Shown: in pieces, positions 21,953-35,104 of the stretch
How the letters are laid out: the number at the start of each line of letters is the position of its first letter
Position numbering within the stretch: the first letter of the stretch is position 1
The notes under the pieces: generated by a model
Told to the model about the DNA's origin: nothing
Database searches by the model: none
The model's input: the letters and a program-made list of their open reading frames with translations, nothing else
Source: Botryotinia globosa
Taxonomy: Eukaryota; Ascomycota; Leotiomycetes; Helotiales; Sclerotiniaceae
Length of the DNA stretch: 64,000 bases
Direction: 5' to 3'
NCBI GenBank assembly: GCA_014898425.1
Contig: RCSZ01000006.1
Span: 620,001-684,000 of the forward strand
Made by a program: the position numbers and the translations under genes

Positions 21953-24900
21953 ATGCATGCCATACGGCAGAAATGCCGTCCCAAGCATCAGGTTCTTATA
22001 CTGAAATGCTACCCCAAGACGACAAAGGGGGCAGTCGATGTCAAGCCGAATTCAAGTGAATTGAGTTATCTCTTGTTTTATGCTACGACACGAAGGAGTA
22101 AGGTGCAGAAGGTTGGAGAGTTCTTGGAGAAGAAGACTGCGAGTGATGTTTGGAGAGCTAGAATAGGGTTTGTTGATCAGTCCAAAGCCCAGATATGAGA
22201 CATGCTGATTGGGAGAATAGAAATGTGCAGGTTACCCTCCAAATCCTAGCAGCCTTAATCGAAAAGGCACCCCGAGACCTACCTCTGTATGCGCCTTACG
22301 TTCTCAAGATTTTCAATATCATACTTCGTGCGGAAGATGTCACCATGGTGGAATCCTCAATCCCCACTTTCCAGGTCTTCTGCGAAAATCATGACATGGC
22401 AAGTCTTTCCGCGGATCAGGAATATCTCCACCAATACGAGGAAATCGTGCGAATCTACGCGTCATTCGCTTCTACAAGAACACAGACGAGCAGTAATCCT
22501 CAGAGCGCACCGGTCGCTATCAGATGGAGGGGTCTTGGCTTACAAGCTGTCAAGAGCGTGGCATCTTCCGAAGCTTTGTCTACAGTGGCGGGAAGACAAT
22601 TGGACGTCATTGTGCCGATTCTGTTAGAGAATATCTGGACGGATAATGAGGACTTCATTGATATATTGCAACAACGAGCTGAGACAGAGGACCACATTGG
22701 AATGGATAAGTCATTGCTAAAGAGAAGGGCAAGCAATGCGACGGCCAGAACTGCTGATACAGACGGAGAGAATGCTACCGCTTTACCTGGAACGACTGCA
22801 GACGCAGATAAATTGGCGGAAGAAAACATTGGTGTATTAGCTACACAATGTCTTAAACAAATCTTTGTCGTCAACAATCGAGCTCAGATACATGGAGCTA
22901 CGACAGCTGTATTGAATTTTATTGCAGATCGAGTTTCCCAGAAAGAATCTGTCATCGAGAATGGTCCAAACGGCAATTGCAAAGGGTGGGCACCACGCAT
23001 TTTTGAAATGATTGCCAGATGGACTCCAGTTCAAGATCGATATGTCATTCTGGTGACGGCCATGGATAGTTTGGTGCGGGCTGACCAAGTTGAGGCCACT
23101 CTTATGCAACAACTTGTTCTTGCAACCATGGTAAACTCTTTACTCAAATCCGATATCAACCTGATAGGATTAAGCGTAATGGATGTTTTACTGGGGTTGA
23201 TACAGCACATATTGATAGTTCTCCAACTTGGAAATGTCGGTGGACCTCATCTTCAGCCAGATAATGGAGCCGATGAAAAAGTCGATGCTAGTGCTTTGCA
23301 TGCGTCAATTACATCCGAACCCGCTCTGGTACCAACAGGCATTAGGAAGGATCTTTTAGCCCGATTGCAGAATTGTCTAGGAGATTTGGCCACGCACGTT
23401 TACTATGCAGATCAAATATCTGATATGGTTTCAGCAATCTTATTACGTTTGAAGCCTTCGACACTATCACCTGTTCCAAGCACTGCTGCAGCAATTGAAG
23501 ATCCAAAATCTGCTACAGAGGCTCTATTGTCTGGCACTAATATGACGGAAGATCCAAATACTGATGGATTCTTTTCGTTTGATACAGCCAAGATCACAGC
23601 TCTGGAATCAATAAAGTTGATTCTGCTTGTGGCAAGTCACAAGACTATGACTGCTGGAAACCTGGGAAGAAATAGAGTTCCAATCAAGACTTGGGAGGGT
23701 ACACAATGGTTATTGCGTGACACAGATGGGCGTGTGAGAAGAGCGTACGCTGATGCATTATTGACGTGGCTTGATCGCGAGGTCACAAAGACTGATCAGC
23801 AAATCTTTGATGAGAAGCCTAAGGGATTGGCGAAGAGTGCACGGGACGAATCAGCTACCAATCTCACGAAGAGAGCAGTTTCGAATGCATCAAAAGCAGA
23901 GAAACCCTCTAGACCGTCATCCAGGACAACATTTTCACAACTTCTACATCTTGCCGTCTATGAGAATGCTTTGCAGTTTGTAGATTACGAGAACGATATA
24001 CTTCTACTACATCTTCTTCTCACAAGTCTTGTCAAGCATTTGGGAGTAAATGCGATTAGAAGCGGATTGCCCATGATGTTTAGATTACAAGAAGATATAA
24101 AATCATTTGAATTACCAGTTCAAAAAGTTCGAATCGGAAGTCTATGCCATGGATATTTCTGGGCGTTGTGCGAGAAGTTCGAGATTGAGATGTCACCCGC
24201 TGGCAAGATAATCCAAGACGAAATCCGTCAACGTCAAAAGGCTATGTTTTGGGCTGATAGAATTCGATTTCCTCCTATTAAACTCCAAAATATTGGCCCA
24301 CAAGGGAAAGTAGCATCTCAACAAGAAAAAACTCCCAGTTATGCTGGAGCCGACTCTTTGTCAACCTTTGATGACCGCTTTCAATTGGTCAAACTTATCT
24401 CATTATCATATGCAGCATCTCTACATTCTCCTCCAAGCAGCCCCCCAACATCTCCTGGCCGAAGCTTTACCCATCCAATACTTAGTGCGGATGTGCCTTC
24501 ATCGGCACGAGATACTATCATGCCAGAAAGAATCAAGGAAGAAATGATGTCAGAATGGAATAAGGAATCTGTGATTGCCGTTGCGCAGGAAACTAGTAAA
24601 ACTGCCTCAATCAGTGGATCACGTGCAGGTACAATGACCACTGGCCATCGTAATTTCCTTACTATTAATGGACTCGGTCATGGTAGTAACAGTGGAACAG
24701 CATCTCCTACTGGTGCTCAAAATCCGAAAAGTGGGGCAAATTCGACATATGGAACCACTAGTGGGATTGGTGCCATGCACAAACTAAGAAAAGGTAGTGG
24801 GCATTCACATGCGCCTGCTAGTGAATCAAGCCGTGGGTCAGTGACGAGGGTTGATCAATTAAAACGAGTACTCTCGGGTCAGACAGCACCTTTACCAGCT

Positions 24901-25353
24901 ACAAGGGCCGGCGCGCCACAGAGTGATGCAAGTAGTGAGAGCATGGTTAGTTATGACTTCTCAGCTTCAGAGATATCTATCAACACGTACAATCAGCAGA
25001 ATAGTTCGGGTGTAGAACGATCTGCTTCTATGCGTTCAACTGGACGATCGAGATCGAAATCACGAGATAGAGCAGATGCAACACATGATGGCACAACAGT
25101 TCCCCCTGTTCCACCACTTCCATCCTCGCTTGTGGGTGAAAACATATCCATTCACGACCAAGCCCAAAATCATTCGCCCGAAGCAATCCGAACCGGTCGA
25201 AGCACAAAAAGAAGCACAAAGAGTAGAGCCGGTGGATATTCAAGTATGCCATGGGGTGAAGAGAATGGAAAGGTAGTAGATCTCCAAGATTTACTGAGTA
25301 GTATTGAGATTGGTGGTGGTGAAAAAGGTAATGTTGGTATGCCACCTTATTGA
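21953..25353 (+). CDS. EFR3: EFR3-like plasma-membrane PI4-kinase scaffold protein
   Basis: Member of the Efr3 family, which anchors the Stt4/PI4KIIIalpha complex at the plasma membrane and so supports PI4P synthesis there. Exons 21953-22167 and 22221-25353 join across a 53-base intron (GTTTGT...ATAG, phase 2), giving 1115 residues. The join produces a continuous ARIG-NVQVTLQILAALIEKAPRDL segment typical of the family. The N-terminus has the conserved CRPKHQVLILKCYP stretch with basic and Cys residues that are likely to contact the membrane, then VKPNSSELSYLLFYA. The first about 720 residues are helical, ARM/HEAT-like. The C-terminal about 350 residues are Ser/Thr/Gly-rich and disordered. The ATG at 21953 is the start nearest the conserved segment. 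Intron position and motifs agree, so I am confident of the family. Confidence 0.9.
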
Positions 25354-27011
25354 GGTGTCAATTTTCAGGGTTTATGGAGATACAGTGCGTTTGTTATATT
25401 GAGAAAAGAGATAGAGTTGCATATAATTCATAGTACACATGTGTATTACTATACCTCATTTTGTAAGCATGGAGTTTTGGTTGACAACACTTGTGGAATA
25501 TCTACTGCTGAGTTGAGTCATAGCGATTGATTTTGGGGGAAGAGGCACATATGTCTTGCAGCAAATAATAATAGAGAAAATGAAGATGAGATTTCGTTGT
25601 CATGACATAGTCCCATGTTACATGTTACATGCTATGTGCAGGTCTTCAATGGTGCAGGCTGCTGTTTGATAGTGATAATTTTTTGGTTGTTGAATTGTTG
25701 AGCAGGAACGCATTCAAACTTTCTTATCTTTCATCTCTGTTTCTTATCTAATAGTATAAACTACTGGGCAGAGTAGTTATTCTAGTGGCACATGCCTTGT
25801 CGTTTAGTTTTCTTAGTTCTGAAATATAGCACCATGTCATATGCAGGACGCTTCTCAATTCTCAAATCAATAACAAATCTATGGGTCAATTGTTTGATAT
25901 CAGGATTTCTTTTTTTATTGTTTAGTTTGTGATGGTTCACTATATTGGATTTCAAAGTACCTGAATTAATATATCAAGAAATGTTGCCGAGTCAATTTTC
26001 GCAAATTTCCTGCCAGTCAATGAACTCGCAGGTAATGCATCACAATTTGGTCAGTAATGAGGGTTTTACAATGTGTGCGAAGCAGCCCGAGAGAATCCTC
26101 GAATCTGTATAAATATTACTCACTCATGTTCGCTGATGACGCACGTCCTCAATGAATCTTTTGGGGTGATATGCCTTTTTGCGATTGTCTGCATGTATGG
26201 TTTTCTTGAGTTCATACTGATCGCTTTCCACGGTCCTTTGGAAACCAGTGAAAGCTGCGTCCAACGTCGGCACCTCGATCTTTCCATGTAACTTAGGAAA
26301 TTTGATCTGTCGAAGCTTATTCCTGGTTCGCCTGCTGCTCATTGGTACAATTCTTGCACAATGCATAGGGCAAGAGTTCCTATTGCAAACACTCACAAAT
26401 ATAGCTGATTTGAGTCCTTCATACCGAGAGATCATGCCGATTCCTTCCAGTCCTATTGCTAGTGAATCGAATGTTCGCAGTTTTGATACATTTCCACTGC
26501 AATTACGCAAGTCCTTCTTTTCGTCAATAGGATCTAGACCATTTTACTGGTGATAGACCCGGAAAGGACTTTGCTAGAAGTCACTTGCGTTTCATTTTGG
26601 TGAGTCAATGTTAGGGCATTAGTGGCCAAGACTGATTATTGGGCAAGCTTAAAATCAAAGGCATGTTAGAACATATTGTCATGCCCCCCCCCCCCCTAAA
26701 ATAAGCGAGCCAACGAGTCAGCGCTCATAACATCGTACAGGACTCACCACGTACGATTTCAAGGCAAGCTTCCTTGATTTTTCTTTTGCCTGGACGTCTC
26801 AAGTAAACACACAGAGTTCCAGTATGTTCCGAAAGGAAGAGCTGGAAAATCGTAAAGTGTAGCAGCAAAGAAAAATATATAAACGAAGTTAATGGTAGTG
26901 ATTCATCGTTATCAAACAAACAATCACTTCTCTGGAATCAACTCGCGAGTCTCAAGATAAATCATTCATCGCAAACAGCTGAAGATCCGTCCTTGCAACA
27001 GTTATATCACA
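25354..27011. other. Intergenic region, no gene seen
   Basis: The 3' flank of EFR3 and the upstream region of the Gln/Tyr-rich gene. A minus-strand open frame of 128 codons (26124-26510) has no recognisable features and I do not call it. A run of 13 C bases lies at 26684-26696. Confidence 0.5.
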
Positions 27012-27565
27012 ATGTCGAGGAACAATCCTACATATCAGTGAGTATAAAATCTTCTCGCAAAAGCTGCTCATAACTCACGAACTGATCTAGAACTCAAAAT
27101 TCCTACGAATCCGGCCAAACCCCTCAATACACTCAATATCAGCAACCACAAAGCAACCAGCAATACTCTCAAGGATATCAACAATCCACCTACCAAGAAC
27201 AACCATACCAGCAAGATCCATATACCCAATCCTATTCCGCACAGCCCCAAACCCAACAACTCGCCTATCAAAATCCCTCTTACCAAAGTGGCCAGTACCA
27301 GCAAACCACCTATCAAAACACTTCGACTATGTGGGCCCCACAATACAACCAGCAACAAGAATTCCAAACGCAATATCAGACCATGCAGCCTGCACAGCTT
27401 ACACAGCATTCGCTTCAAAGTCTGCCGGCCCCTGGAAGAGACAACGTGAATGTGTATTTGCGAGATGATCAGAATTTCGAGAGGGTACCGCAAGGATTGG
27501 AAACGAGACGGGAAGCCGGAATCCAAGAATGGGAAAGAGGATGGAATGCTGCGGGGCGCAGATGA
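27012..27565 (+). CDS. Small Gln/Tyr-rich protein, function unknown
   Basis: Exons 27012-27037 and 27091-27565 join across a 53-base intron (GTGAGT...CTAG, phase 2) to a 166-residue protein beginning MSRNNPTYQTQNSYES. Residues about 10-120 are a low-complexity stretch of Gln, Tyr, Ser and Pro resembling prion-like or RNA-granule domains. The C-terminal about 40 residues are charged and ordered-looking (DNVNVYLRDDQNFERVP, then EAGIQEWERGWNAAGR), which suggests a conserved short motif. The splice is supported because it gives an ATG-initiated frame with canonical borders. I do not recognise the family. Without the intron the first ATG would come late, at about 27329. Confidence 0.68.
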
Positions 27566-29074
27566 ATGGGGCTAGTGCTGGGTATTCTTCGCGATTTTGT
27601 GATTTGTGTCTGGGTATTTGAAAACGGTGGATATAATTTGAGATGAGGGAATCATGGTGATGATTGATGGATTGATTAATGGGGGGTTTAATTTGATATC
27701 GAATGTAGCGGAGAAAGAAATGCGTTGCAAAGTCATTATGTTTATGTGCAGATTCTGGGAATTGTGGACAATATAGTTTAATTCATTTGTGTTCAAATCA
27801 TCACTGCCCCAAAGATCCGCATCGATCGTGGCTATACAAGCCCCCAAGTCATGATAATGGGGATTAAACATGCCGTATGTGTGCACGGTGACGTGGTGTC
27901 ATTTGGGGGCTGTATTATGGGTCATTTTATAATGAGAGACGATAGCTAGTTGATCGGGTACTGTGTATCTCACATGGAGACTGGGGTGGACATTTTCCGG
28001 AAGAATCCTTCTCGGTGGTGTTTTCTTGGGAGGTCCTCAAGCAGGACAAATATCCTGCAGAAAGGAATGTGCAGGACTTGACAACACAGGACTTCCTAAG
28101 CTCGGGTTAAGTTTCTGATTCATGCTAGTATCGTCAAGTCCTTTCATGGCATTCTGAAGTATGTGATCTAAATCTAATAATACATATCCTGTCTCAACCC
28201 AGGACTCTTAACGGAGTCTATTTGTAGAAAATTTAACTTCATAGCTTGGCACATGAGCTCATAGTGGACAATTTGAGGATATCAAGCAGCATCCTAGGAT
28301 TTAGTTCGTTCTGCTATCTCCCTGTTGGAACCCTGGAAGTTGTGTTCAAAAAATACACTCGGATAGCTGTATAAGTTAAATTCTACATCATTAAATCTGG
28401 AAAGATGGCCCCAGAAACTCGATAAAGTTGATAATTTATTCATATAGTTCTTTCATCAGTTTCTTTATCGGAGTTAACAATACATGATGATCAATACGAC
28501 GGCTACTTTGAAGTGAATTTAATCGCGTCTGATCGTTGCCCTCATATGCCAAGAGCTAGTCTCTAGAATCTACAAAAGACTCATCCCATCTATTCTTGAG
28601 AAACATCAGCACGATTAATCTAAGGTCTTACAATACCTGTATTCATATTACTTGAACGTCAATGATGCAGAGATGTGAGCTTGAACTGTGAATAAATTTT
28701 TATTCAAGTGAAATGCCAGATAGGCTAGCTGATATCATTAAGTCATTAAAAAAGTGTTTAATCGATCCATTGGACCCGCCCAATAAACAGTAAACCAGCT
28801 TGATGATAAAGTAGAAGGGACAGAGGACCTCGGTGCTCATTAGCCCGAAAAAACAAGGTGAAAAAGCAGCTCGGCCCTTCCTCAGATTCAGATGAAAAAG
28901 AAATCCTCATTAAACCACGCGGGACCTTCTTTGAAGGTTTCCAATCATTGAAGAAACCAGCTCTTTCGCTCCTTCACACCTACAAGTAACTTAATGGCTA
29001 TCCCAGAAAGAAATCCCCCAAAGTAATTCCTGTCAAAGGAATTGAAAAATAAAACGGGCTATTAAGAGATGTCC
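27566..29074. other. Intergenic region, no gene seen
   Basis: Lies between the tail ends of the Gln/Tyr-rich gene and the minus-strand C2H2 gene. No supportable coding sequence. Confidence 0.5.
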
Positions 29075-31121
29075 TCAGAATTCAGTGCTTTTCAAAAGCT
29101 CAGGAACTGATTGTGATCGATTCTGCTTAGGTCTGTTTATCAATCCGCCAGCTTTTCGTGGTACTTTTGTAATTCTTCTACCGGCTCTTGGCTGCTTGGT
29201 ATTTTCTGCCGTTGAGTTTCTTCGAATTCGCTTTTGTCTAAAGATTATAGCACCATGTATATTCTCTAAGTGTGCATCGCGGTTTCCTGCTCTTGTAAAT
29301 GTCGCTTTGCAGTCGCTCATCTTGCAAACGATCCGATCCTTAAGGCTTATCTTGTGTTCTTTCTCATGTCTTCTTAGATTGCCTAATTTCCATTGGTCTT
29401 CTCCGCTCGGCTCATAATTGCATTCCGGATAAGAGCACTTCATGACTTTGTTATTAGACTTCGGGGATAGCGTGTCGTAAGTCGATGTTCTTGTTTGTTC
29501 TTCTTCTATTGGCAATTGGGTCTCGGGTATGGTAGCGAAGTTAAAATTCTTATCAAATCCTCTGCAAAGACTAATAAGTATGAATTCTCTCTGAGAAGGG
29601 ATATGTTACCTACCGGACGTTTTCCGGAGACCACGGAGATGCATGTTTTTCTTCGTAAAGTTCAAAGAGATTTGGGGCGTGTTGAATTTCAGTATCCATG
29701 GCCGGAGTGAAAGTAGCCGCGTCGGGAGTCTCACAATTTTTTACTTCGGGTATAATGGTTTTCAAGCAGCTAAATTCGCGTTGAATTGTGGATTGCATGT
29801 ATTGGGGATCATCGTCGATGGGGAAGTTGTTAGCAAGTCTTTGATCAATATCTGTGACATTTTGTGCCATATATGCAGATGAAGAACTGTTAATAATCTC
29901 CATCTCCCCAGACTCAAATATTGCGTCTTTGAAATCAGAAAAATATGAAGCTTGCATTTGCTGATCTTTGCACAACTCATCGAGTTCAGAATGAATATTC
30001 GCAAGGCCAAACGTATTGAAATCATTTGGTTGTTTTGATTGCAGAATGGAACTTTGGTCCAAGTAGCTTTCGTGACTAAACTCTGGTGGGCTTACTAGCT
30101 GCCCAGGTTTACTGAAAAATTTATTCTCAAACCCCAACCATTCGTCTCCTGGAAAAAGACTTCTCGGGCTGGTTGCAGAAGTATAGTCGGATTGGGGGGC
30201 TCTTGGGCCGTAGCCCGAATCGCTTGAAAACGTTTCACCGCTAGTATTCGTACTGGCGGTATCTGGCGATGAAATCCGAGGTGAATCTTCAAATAGTCCC
30301 CTTTGATGTTGAATGGCATCAAGGTTACTTTTGAACCTCCTCAGGTCCGTCTGAATCGCAGGGCACATTGATCCGAGAGATCTGGGAGATTGGAGAGGCA
30401 TGGAAATCGAAGAATCTTGCGACAGATACGCTGCATCCATCTGGATTCGTATCTCAGCGGTTGTATCGACCATTTCAGCTTCTGCAGTGTTGCCAAAGCC
30501 AAAAGTATCGGATGGGCCATGGCCAGCACTAGGATTTAACTCTTGAGTTTCATTATACCATGGGGTCCTATAGCCAACTTTTTCACCATCAACACGTGGA
30601 AACTCTGTGATGACTGTTAAGCCGGCTTCAGGTGTGTCAAGAGATCGGAAATGACTGTTGGATGCGGAACTTGGACACGCGATGGTTTGTGAAGTGGACG
30701 ATATTCGCTTTGGGTTATTAAGAAAGCTATGACCTGCGACTAGAATTGACTGATTATGATCCAGACTGTCTTCTGGAAGTTCTGGCAAGAGGCTGCTATC
30801 AGGAAGCTCATGGAAATTACTCTCCCCGGAGAGTTCTATCAAAAAATTATCCTTGGCGCCCTCTTGAAACTTCTTAAGATTGGGAGATAGGTATTCACCA
30901 TCATATGAGAATAAGCTTTGCGGGGATAGTGTTGATTCCTTTCTACTACCATTCATAATAGAATCTCGATAAGGTAGCTTTGGATTGGTCCGAAGGTACT
31001 CCGTCATATTCATCCTGTGAGAACACTCACGAGGATGTGATGATCCGGTGCATTCCAGCTCGTTTCGAGTAGCGGTGGAAATGTGGAGGGGATTTGGTAT
31101 TCCATAACGTCTTCCAAACAT
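29075..31121 (-). CDS. C2H2 zinc-finger transcription factor
   Basis: Putative nuclear regulator. On the minus strand, exon 1 is 31121-29614 and exon 2 is 29561-29075. They join across a 52-base intron (GTAGGT...GCAG, phase 2) into 664 residues. The N-terminal about 500 residues are Ser/Pro/Asp-rich and disordered, as in activation regions. Exon 2 carries two C2H2-like fingers: one of form C-x4-C...H-x3-H (start KCSYPEC, end RRHEKEH) and one of form C-x4-C...H-x4-H (start VCKMSDC, end DAHLENIH). They are followed by a strongly basic tail with RQKRIRR and GRRITKVPRK, a likely nuclear localisation and DNA-contact segment. The ATG at 31121 is chosen; an upstream in-frame ATG at 31259 would add 46 residues and cannot be excluded. 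A long gene-free upstream region is consistent with a regulator. Confidence 0.8.
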
Positions 31122-34100
31122 GATGAATGTCTTCTTTTCAGTTGCTTTCTTTTTTTGTTTGGAACTTCGGCAGCACACCCGCCTGAAATCAGACTTCTCA
31201 AGCTTTTCTATCTTGGTCCAATGAAGGCAAAGGCGATGGTGGAAGATGCGAAAGTGCATGAGCCTTTGAGTCTTGATCTTAAAAGCTTTGCTTGGCGGTG
31301 AAGACTTGATTGCTCATGAGTGTTGAGCGAGTGATTCAGAATGATTTCAATGGAGGAAGGAGCTAAAGCAGAGTTAGTTTAAGCGTTCAAGGCTGCAACA
31401 TTCGAATTAATAGGATAAAACTATACCTAAGTTTTGATCGATGAGTTTGGTGTTTATCGAAGACTTGTTGCAATGTTGGTGTCGATATTCGAATATCGGG
31501 AGGTGCTGGAGACAGTGTTTTCGGTTGGTATTAGATAAGGGGGAATCAATGTAACCGGTCAAGGAAGTGAAAGAACTGATGTGATTTTTTGAGATAGCCC
31601 GAGACCTTCTGATTATCTGGGATGAGAAAGGGGACCGATGTAATCCCGTGCTGTGAGACTAAGTGTGCTTTGCTTTGGCGATTGTGCGGTACAATACGCT
31701 CTAACCACTCGTAAGATATAGCTTTATATATCGATAGCTGCATATCTTCTAAATCAAGGAAAACTGCTCGCTGCAGCATAAGGAATAAACTGTAATATGT
31801 TGCCGTGACTTGTTTTCCATGACCAGCTTCATAGTCCTTCGAATTGAACCTTGACTGTACGGTATGGCGGCGGGTGCACTCGTTGAACGGTATTCGATTG
31901 GCAGGGAGAATCCAATAGATTGAGAAAGAATTGTCCTTAGAGAATTGTCAGTCCTCATCCTTAATGCCGCAAGTGGTACTATTACCTTAATAGGTGTCCG
32001 CCTCGTTTGCCTCATGGTAAGTGAGTGGATGTGGGAAGCTGGAAGCATGATCAACGAGAGTGTAGAGCCGGGGGACAGTGTAAATTCCTCTGCGAAAACG
32101 TACTCGGCGATGGATAATTACGAGTCCTTTCTACCAGAAGACTTTGGGTTTGTGTAATGCTGCAGAAGATCTGATGATGTGAAGAGCGTTGTAGACTTCA
32201 ACCTTATCGCATGCAAGGATCTTCTCTAGAAAGGAATGAGAAGGACTTCGTAGTCCGTATCGTGAAGGAAAAAGACAAAAGGGGAAGGCTCCAGAAGAAA
32301 GACTGACCATGCGCGGAAGTCTTGGTTGTGAAAAAGAGCACAAAATCATCAAGTTATAAAAGTCGGATTTTTTTTTCAAGATCCAGAGCAGAGTCTAAAT
32401 GATATACTTGTATTCATAACCAGCCCCCATCCCTCTCTAACTAATTGATCCCTCAGCCCCCGATAAATTCCATTTTCGTCAGAGATATGCTGCAACTTAA
32501 AGCTTCCCAAGCAATCTGGCGCCGATTATGGGGGCTGTAAAAAAGTTACAGGCCTTGAGATGCGTGAGATGTGGGAACTTTGGGGTCGGTTTCCTGTACC
32601 AATGTACCAATGTACCAATTCATCATTCTGACATACATAAAGCTGGGTGGCATTCGCTTCGAATCAATAGATTCCATATTTGGAGAGCTGCATCTAAAAG
32701 GACTGAAAGCTTTCGCAGGACTTCTCCAAGGCTTTTTCGCAGGACTAGATGTATGCGATTCTTGGCCATTTAAAGGAATAAGCCTTTTATCTGTTAGCAT
32801 TCATCATGATTAGTTGTTAAGAGATGGATTTTCGCGGCTGTTGCGACTATTGAAAAACCACGAGCAAGCTACTGCGAGGTCCCCCTCCTTCAATCCAACC
32901 CCGCATTTTCCCGTCCACAGCGTTTCATCTGATTTTTAGAAAGCGCTTAGGCACAATCTATGATCCTTGAGCCTCGTTTCCTACAACTCAAGTCAAGTGC
33001 AATTCTTCTTATGATAAGAACAATAACAAATTGATTCGAACTATCTCTTACTGTTGTTATACTGCTTCATTAGTCGTTAGAGCGCGTTTACCGAGTTATT
33101 GGCTCATGAAATCGAATTCTTCGGAGCCGTACCAAATTACTGGAAATCTAGAACTACCGTACGAATAGGAACAGGAAATTGCGATCACTGCCCTTACTGT
33201 AACCAATGATTCGTTTTCCAAGAACAGCACACACACCAAAGACTATTCCGTACCTCCCAAGGTTGAGAGGCTTAAAATTTGCAGGAAACTTTCGGATGAT
33301 CGGGATGTGCCGCACACCTGGTATAGGGCGACCATTCAACGAACCATAAGGTTAGGTTAAAGAAACCGTAGAACCAAACTACTTACATGTCATTATCCAG
33401 GTCACAGAATCAATGAACATGGAACGACCGTCCAAGTTTTCGATTTGATTGGCCGATAACTTTTCAAATATCATTTATCGGGGAGAGAAGCGAAATGCGA
33501 TCGTGAAGCTATTCGATGTGACAATCTTAGAAATTTCCAATCTCAATTCACGCCTCCTTGATTACAACAAGAATACAGGAAAATGTCTTTCCCCATAACT
33601 TTTCCGTCGTAGACCTAGCAATCAGACCATTTTCAGCTCCGGGATAACCTTAGGCCGCACATCTTTACAATATTGATTTGGGCATCAACGTAAATTGGGA
33701 GGAACAGGGCAATAGAACCCGAGGTACTTTAGGTCTGCCTCGAATGATCATCATGGTTCGCCATGAACAGATGCGAACCACGAGGAGGACTCGTCATCAT
33801 GTAGCTCGAGTCTAGTCTAGAGACGAGTCAAAACCGTAGTTTTGTTTGGAAATAATAAAACTCTCGAGAATCATGTAATCAAAGATGGTCAGGATGATGA
33901 AACGATAAATTGAATGAGGCTATAAAAACAGTAAGGACTAGAAATGTTCGACGAAAAATCACAAAAGCAACGCAGTCTAGAGAAACAAATATTAAGTATC
34001 CGCTGATGTCTTCCAAGTACCCACTTCGGATCGAAGCTAATTTTCATCTATAGCATTGCAATTTCATTCCAAGATTGGTCTGGGTCGTCCCCGTCAACAC

Positions 34101-34224
34101 TAAAACAAAAGTCAGAAATTGCCTTCAATATTTTACTCCCCGACGATGATTCTCACATTGTAGGAAATGACTTATTCAATGATTGATTTTTGACACAATG
34201 GATTCGGCCTATTGAATGAATTGA
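31122..34224. other. Long intergenic region upstream of the C2H2 gene
   Basis: About 3.1 kb with no gene I can support. It is the upstream region of the minus-strand C2H2 gene and the 3' flank of the minus-strand gene at 34225-35104. The open frames are short, mostly without ATG, and unlike known families. Confidence 0.5.
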
Positions 34225-35104
34225 TTAGCGCGCACTCATTGCAGAACAAAGTATTAAAGGATCTTTACCGCGAGGAGCAGGGTCAAGGATGGGTACTGCT
34301 AGGCATGACTCCAAGTCATCTTCCATACATCCACGATTTGCGATATGATGACCGTGCGGCTGGTCGAACGCCTGTCCAGTACTTGAAGGCCTACTGGTAT
34401 TCGCGTGGGAAGATGGTTGTTCATGCTTGGCTGAGTCGCCAGTGGGAAGTGCAGGCCAATAATCGTCCAAGTCATGATCAAGTATATATCGCTTCGGCTC
34501 AAGATTTAGTCGTTGCATCAACCTCAAATAGGATCCTTCATCCAAACGTGAATCGTAGGCTCGTGCCTGAGGACCTGTGGTCATAGTTCTAAAGCTTCTG
34601 GGCGAGGCGAAGAAAACATGAGGGATTCGAAAATTACCTGGACCACGGCGGAGGTATTCAATACCCCGAAACCAGTAGCGTGAACGGAAATCTTGTGGAA
34701 AAGTCAGTCGCCCAGTATTCTGGTCAACCTCGTAGTGTCCGTAGGGGGAGAAAACCGTCGGTCCAGAGGTATTAGCATTGCGGAAGGTACCATGAGTCAT
34801 CTAATCAGCATTTTGTTAGCCTTTACTAACCATCAACCATTGTTGCAAAGAATTTTACTTGAACAAATGATAGCTTAAGGATGCTTGGCATAATCCCATT
34901 GGGCTCATAATGCTTTCCGATGATCACTACAGGGTGATCGTGCCCCTCTTGCTCCAAAACACAACGTCTATTGTTTCGACAAGGATGGCCATTGACATCA
35001 GACCACATGCATATCAAATTCCCTGCAAAGCTTGTACTTGGAAGGAACAGTATACAGCCAACTTTGATGTCCTGTGCCTGCACATTTTGGCGAGTTGTTG
35101 TCAT
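34225..35104 (-). CDS. Small fungal protein with HPV-I motif, function unknown
   Basis: Two exons on the minus strand, 35104-34859 and 34800-34225, join across a 58-base phase-0 intron (GTAAAA...TTAG) to 273 residues. The ATG at 35104 is chosen because the frame upstream has only a TTG. Exon 1 encodes VGCILFLP near residue 15 and a Cys-rich stretch ending in GHDHPVVIIGKH. This resembles a family of small uncharacterised ascomycete proteins with a GCI(x)W-LP start and a C-x-HPV core; I recall this pattern but cannot verify it here. Exon 2 holds THGTFRNANTSG and FRSRYWFRGIEYLRRGPG and then a polar tail. No signal peptide or membrane segment is seen. The last part of exon 2 could hide a further intron. 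Confidence 0.55.

Noticed and set aside
26124..26510. Minus-strand open frame of 128 codons
   Set aside because: No recognisable motif and no support from splice sites or neighbouring sequence; could be chance or an old relic.
34212..34586. Plus-strand open frame of 124 codons
   Set aside because: Antisense of the two-exon minus-strand gene at 34225-35104, which has good splice borders.
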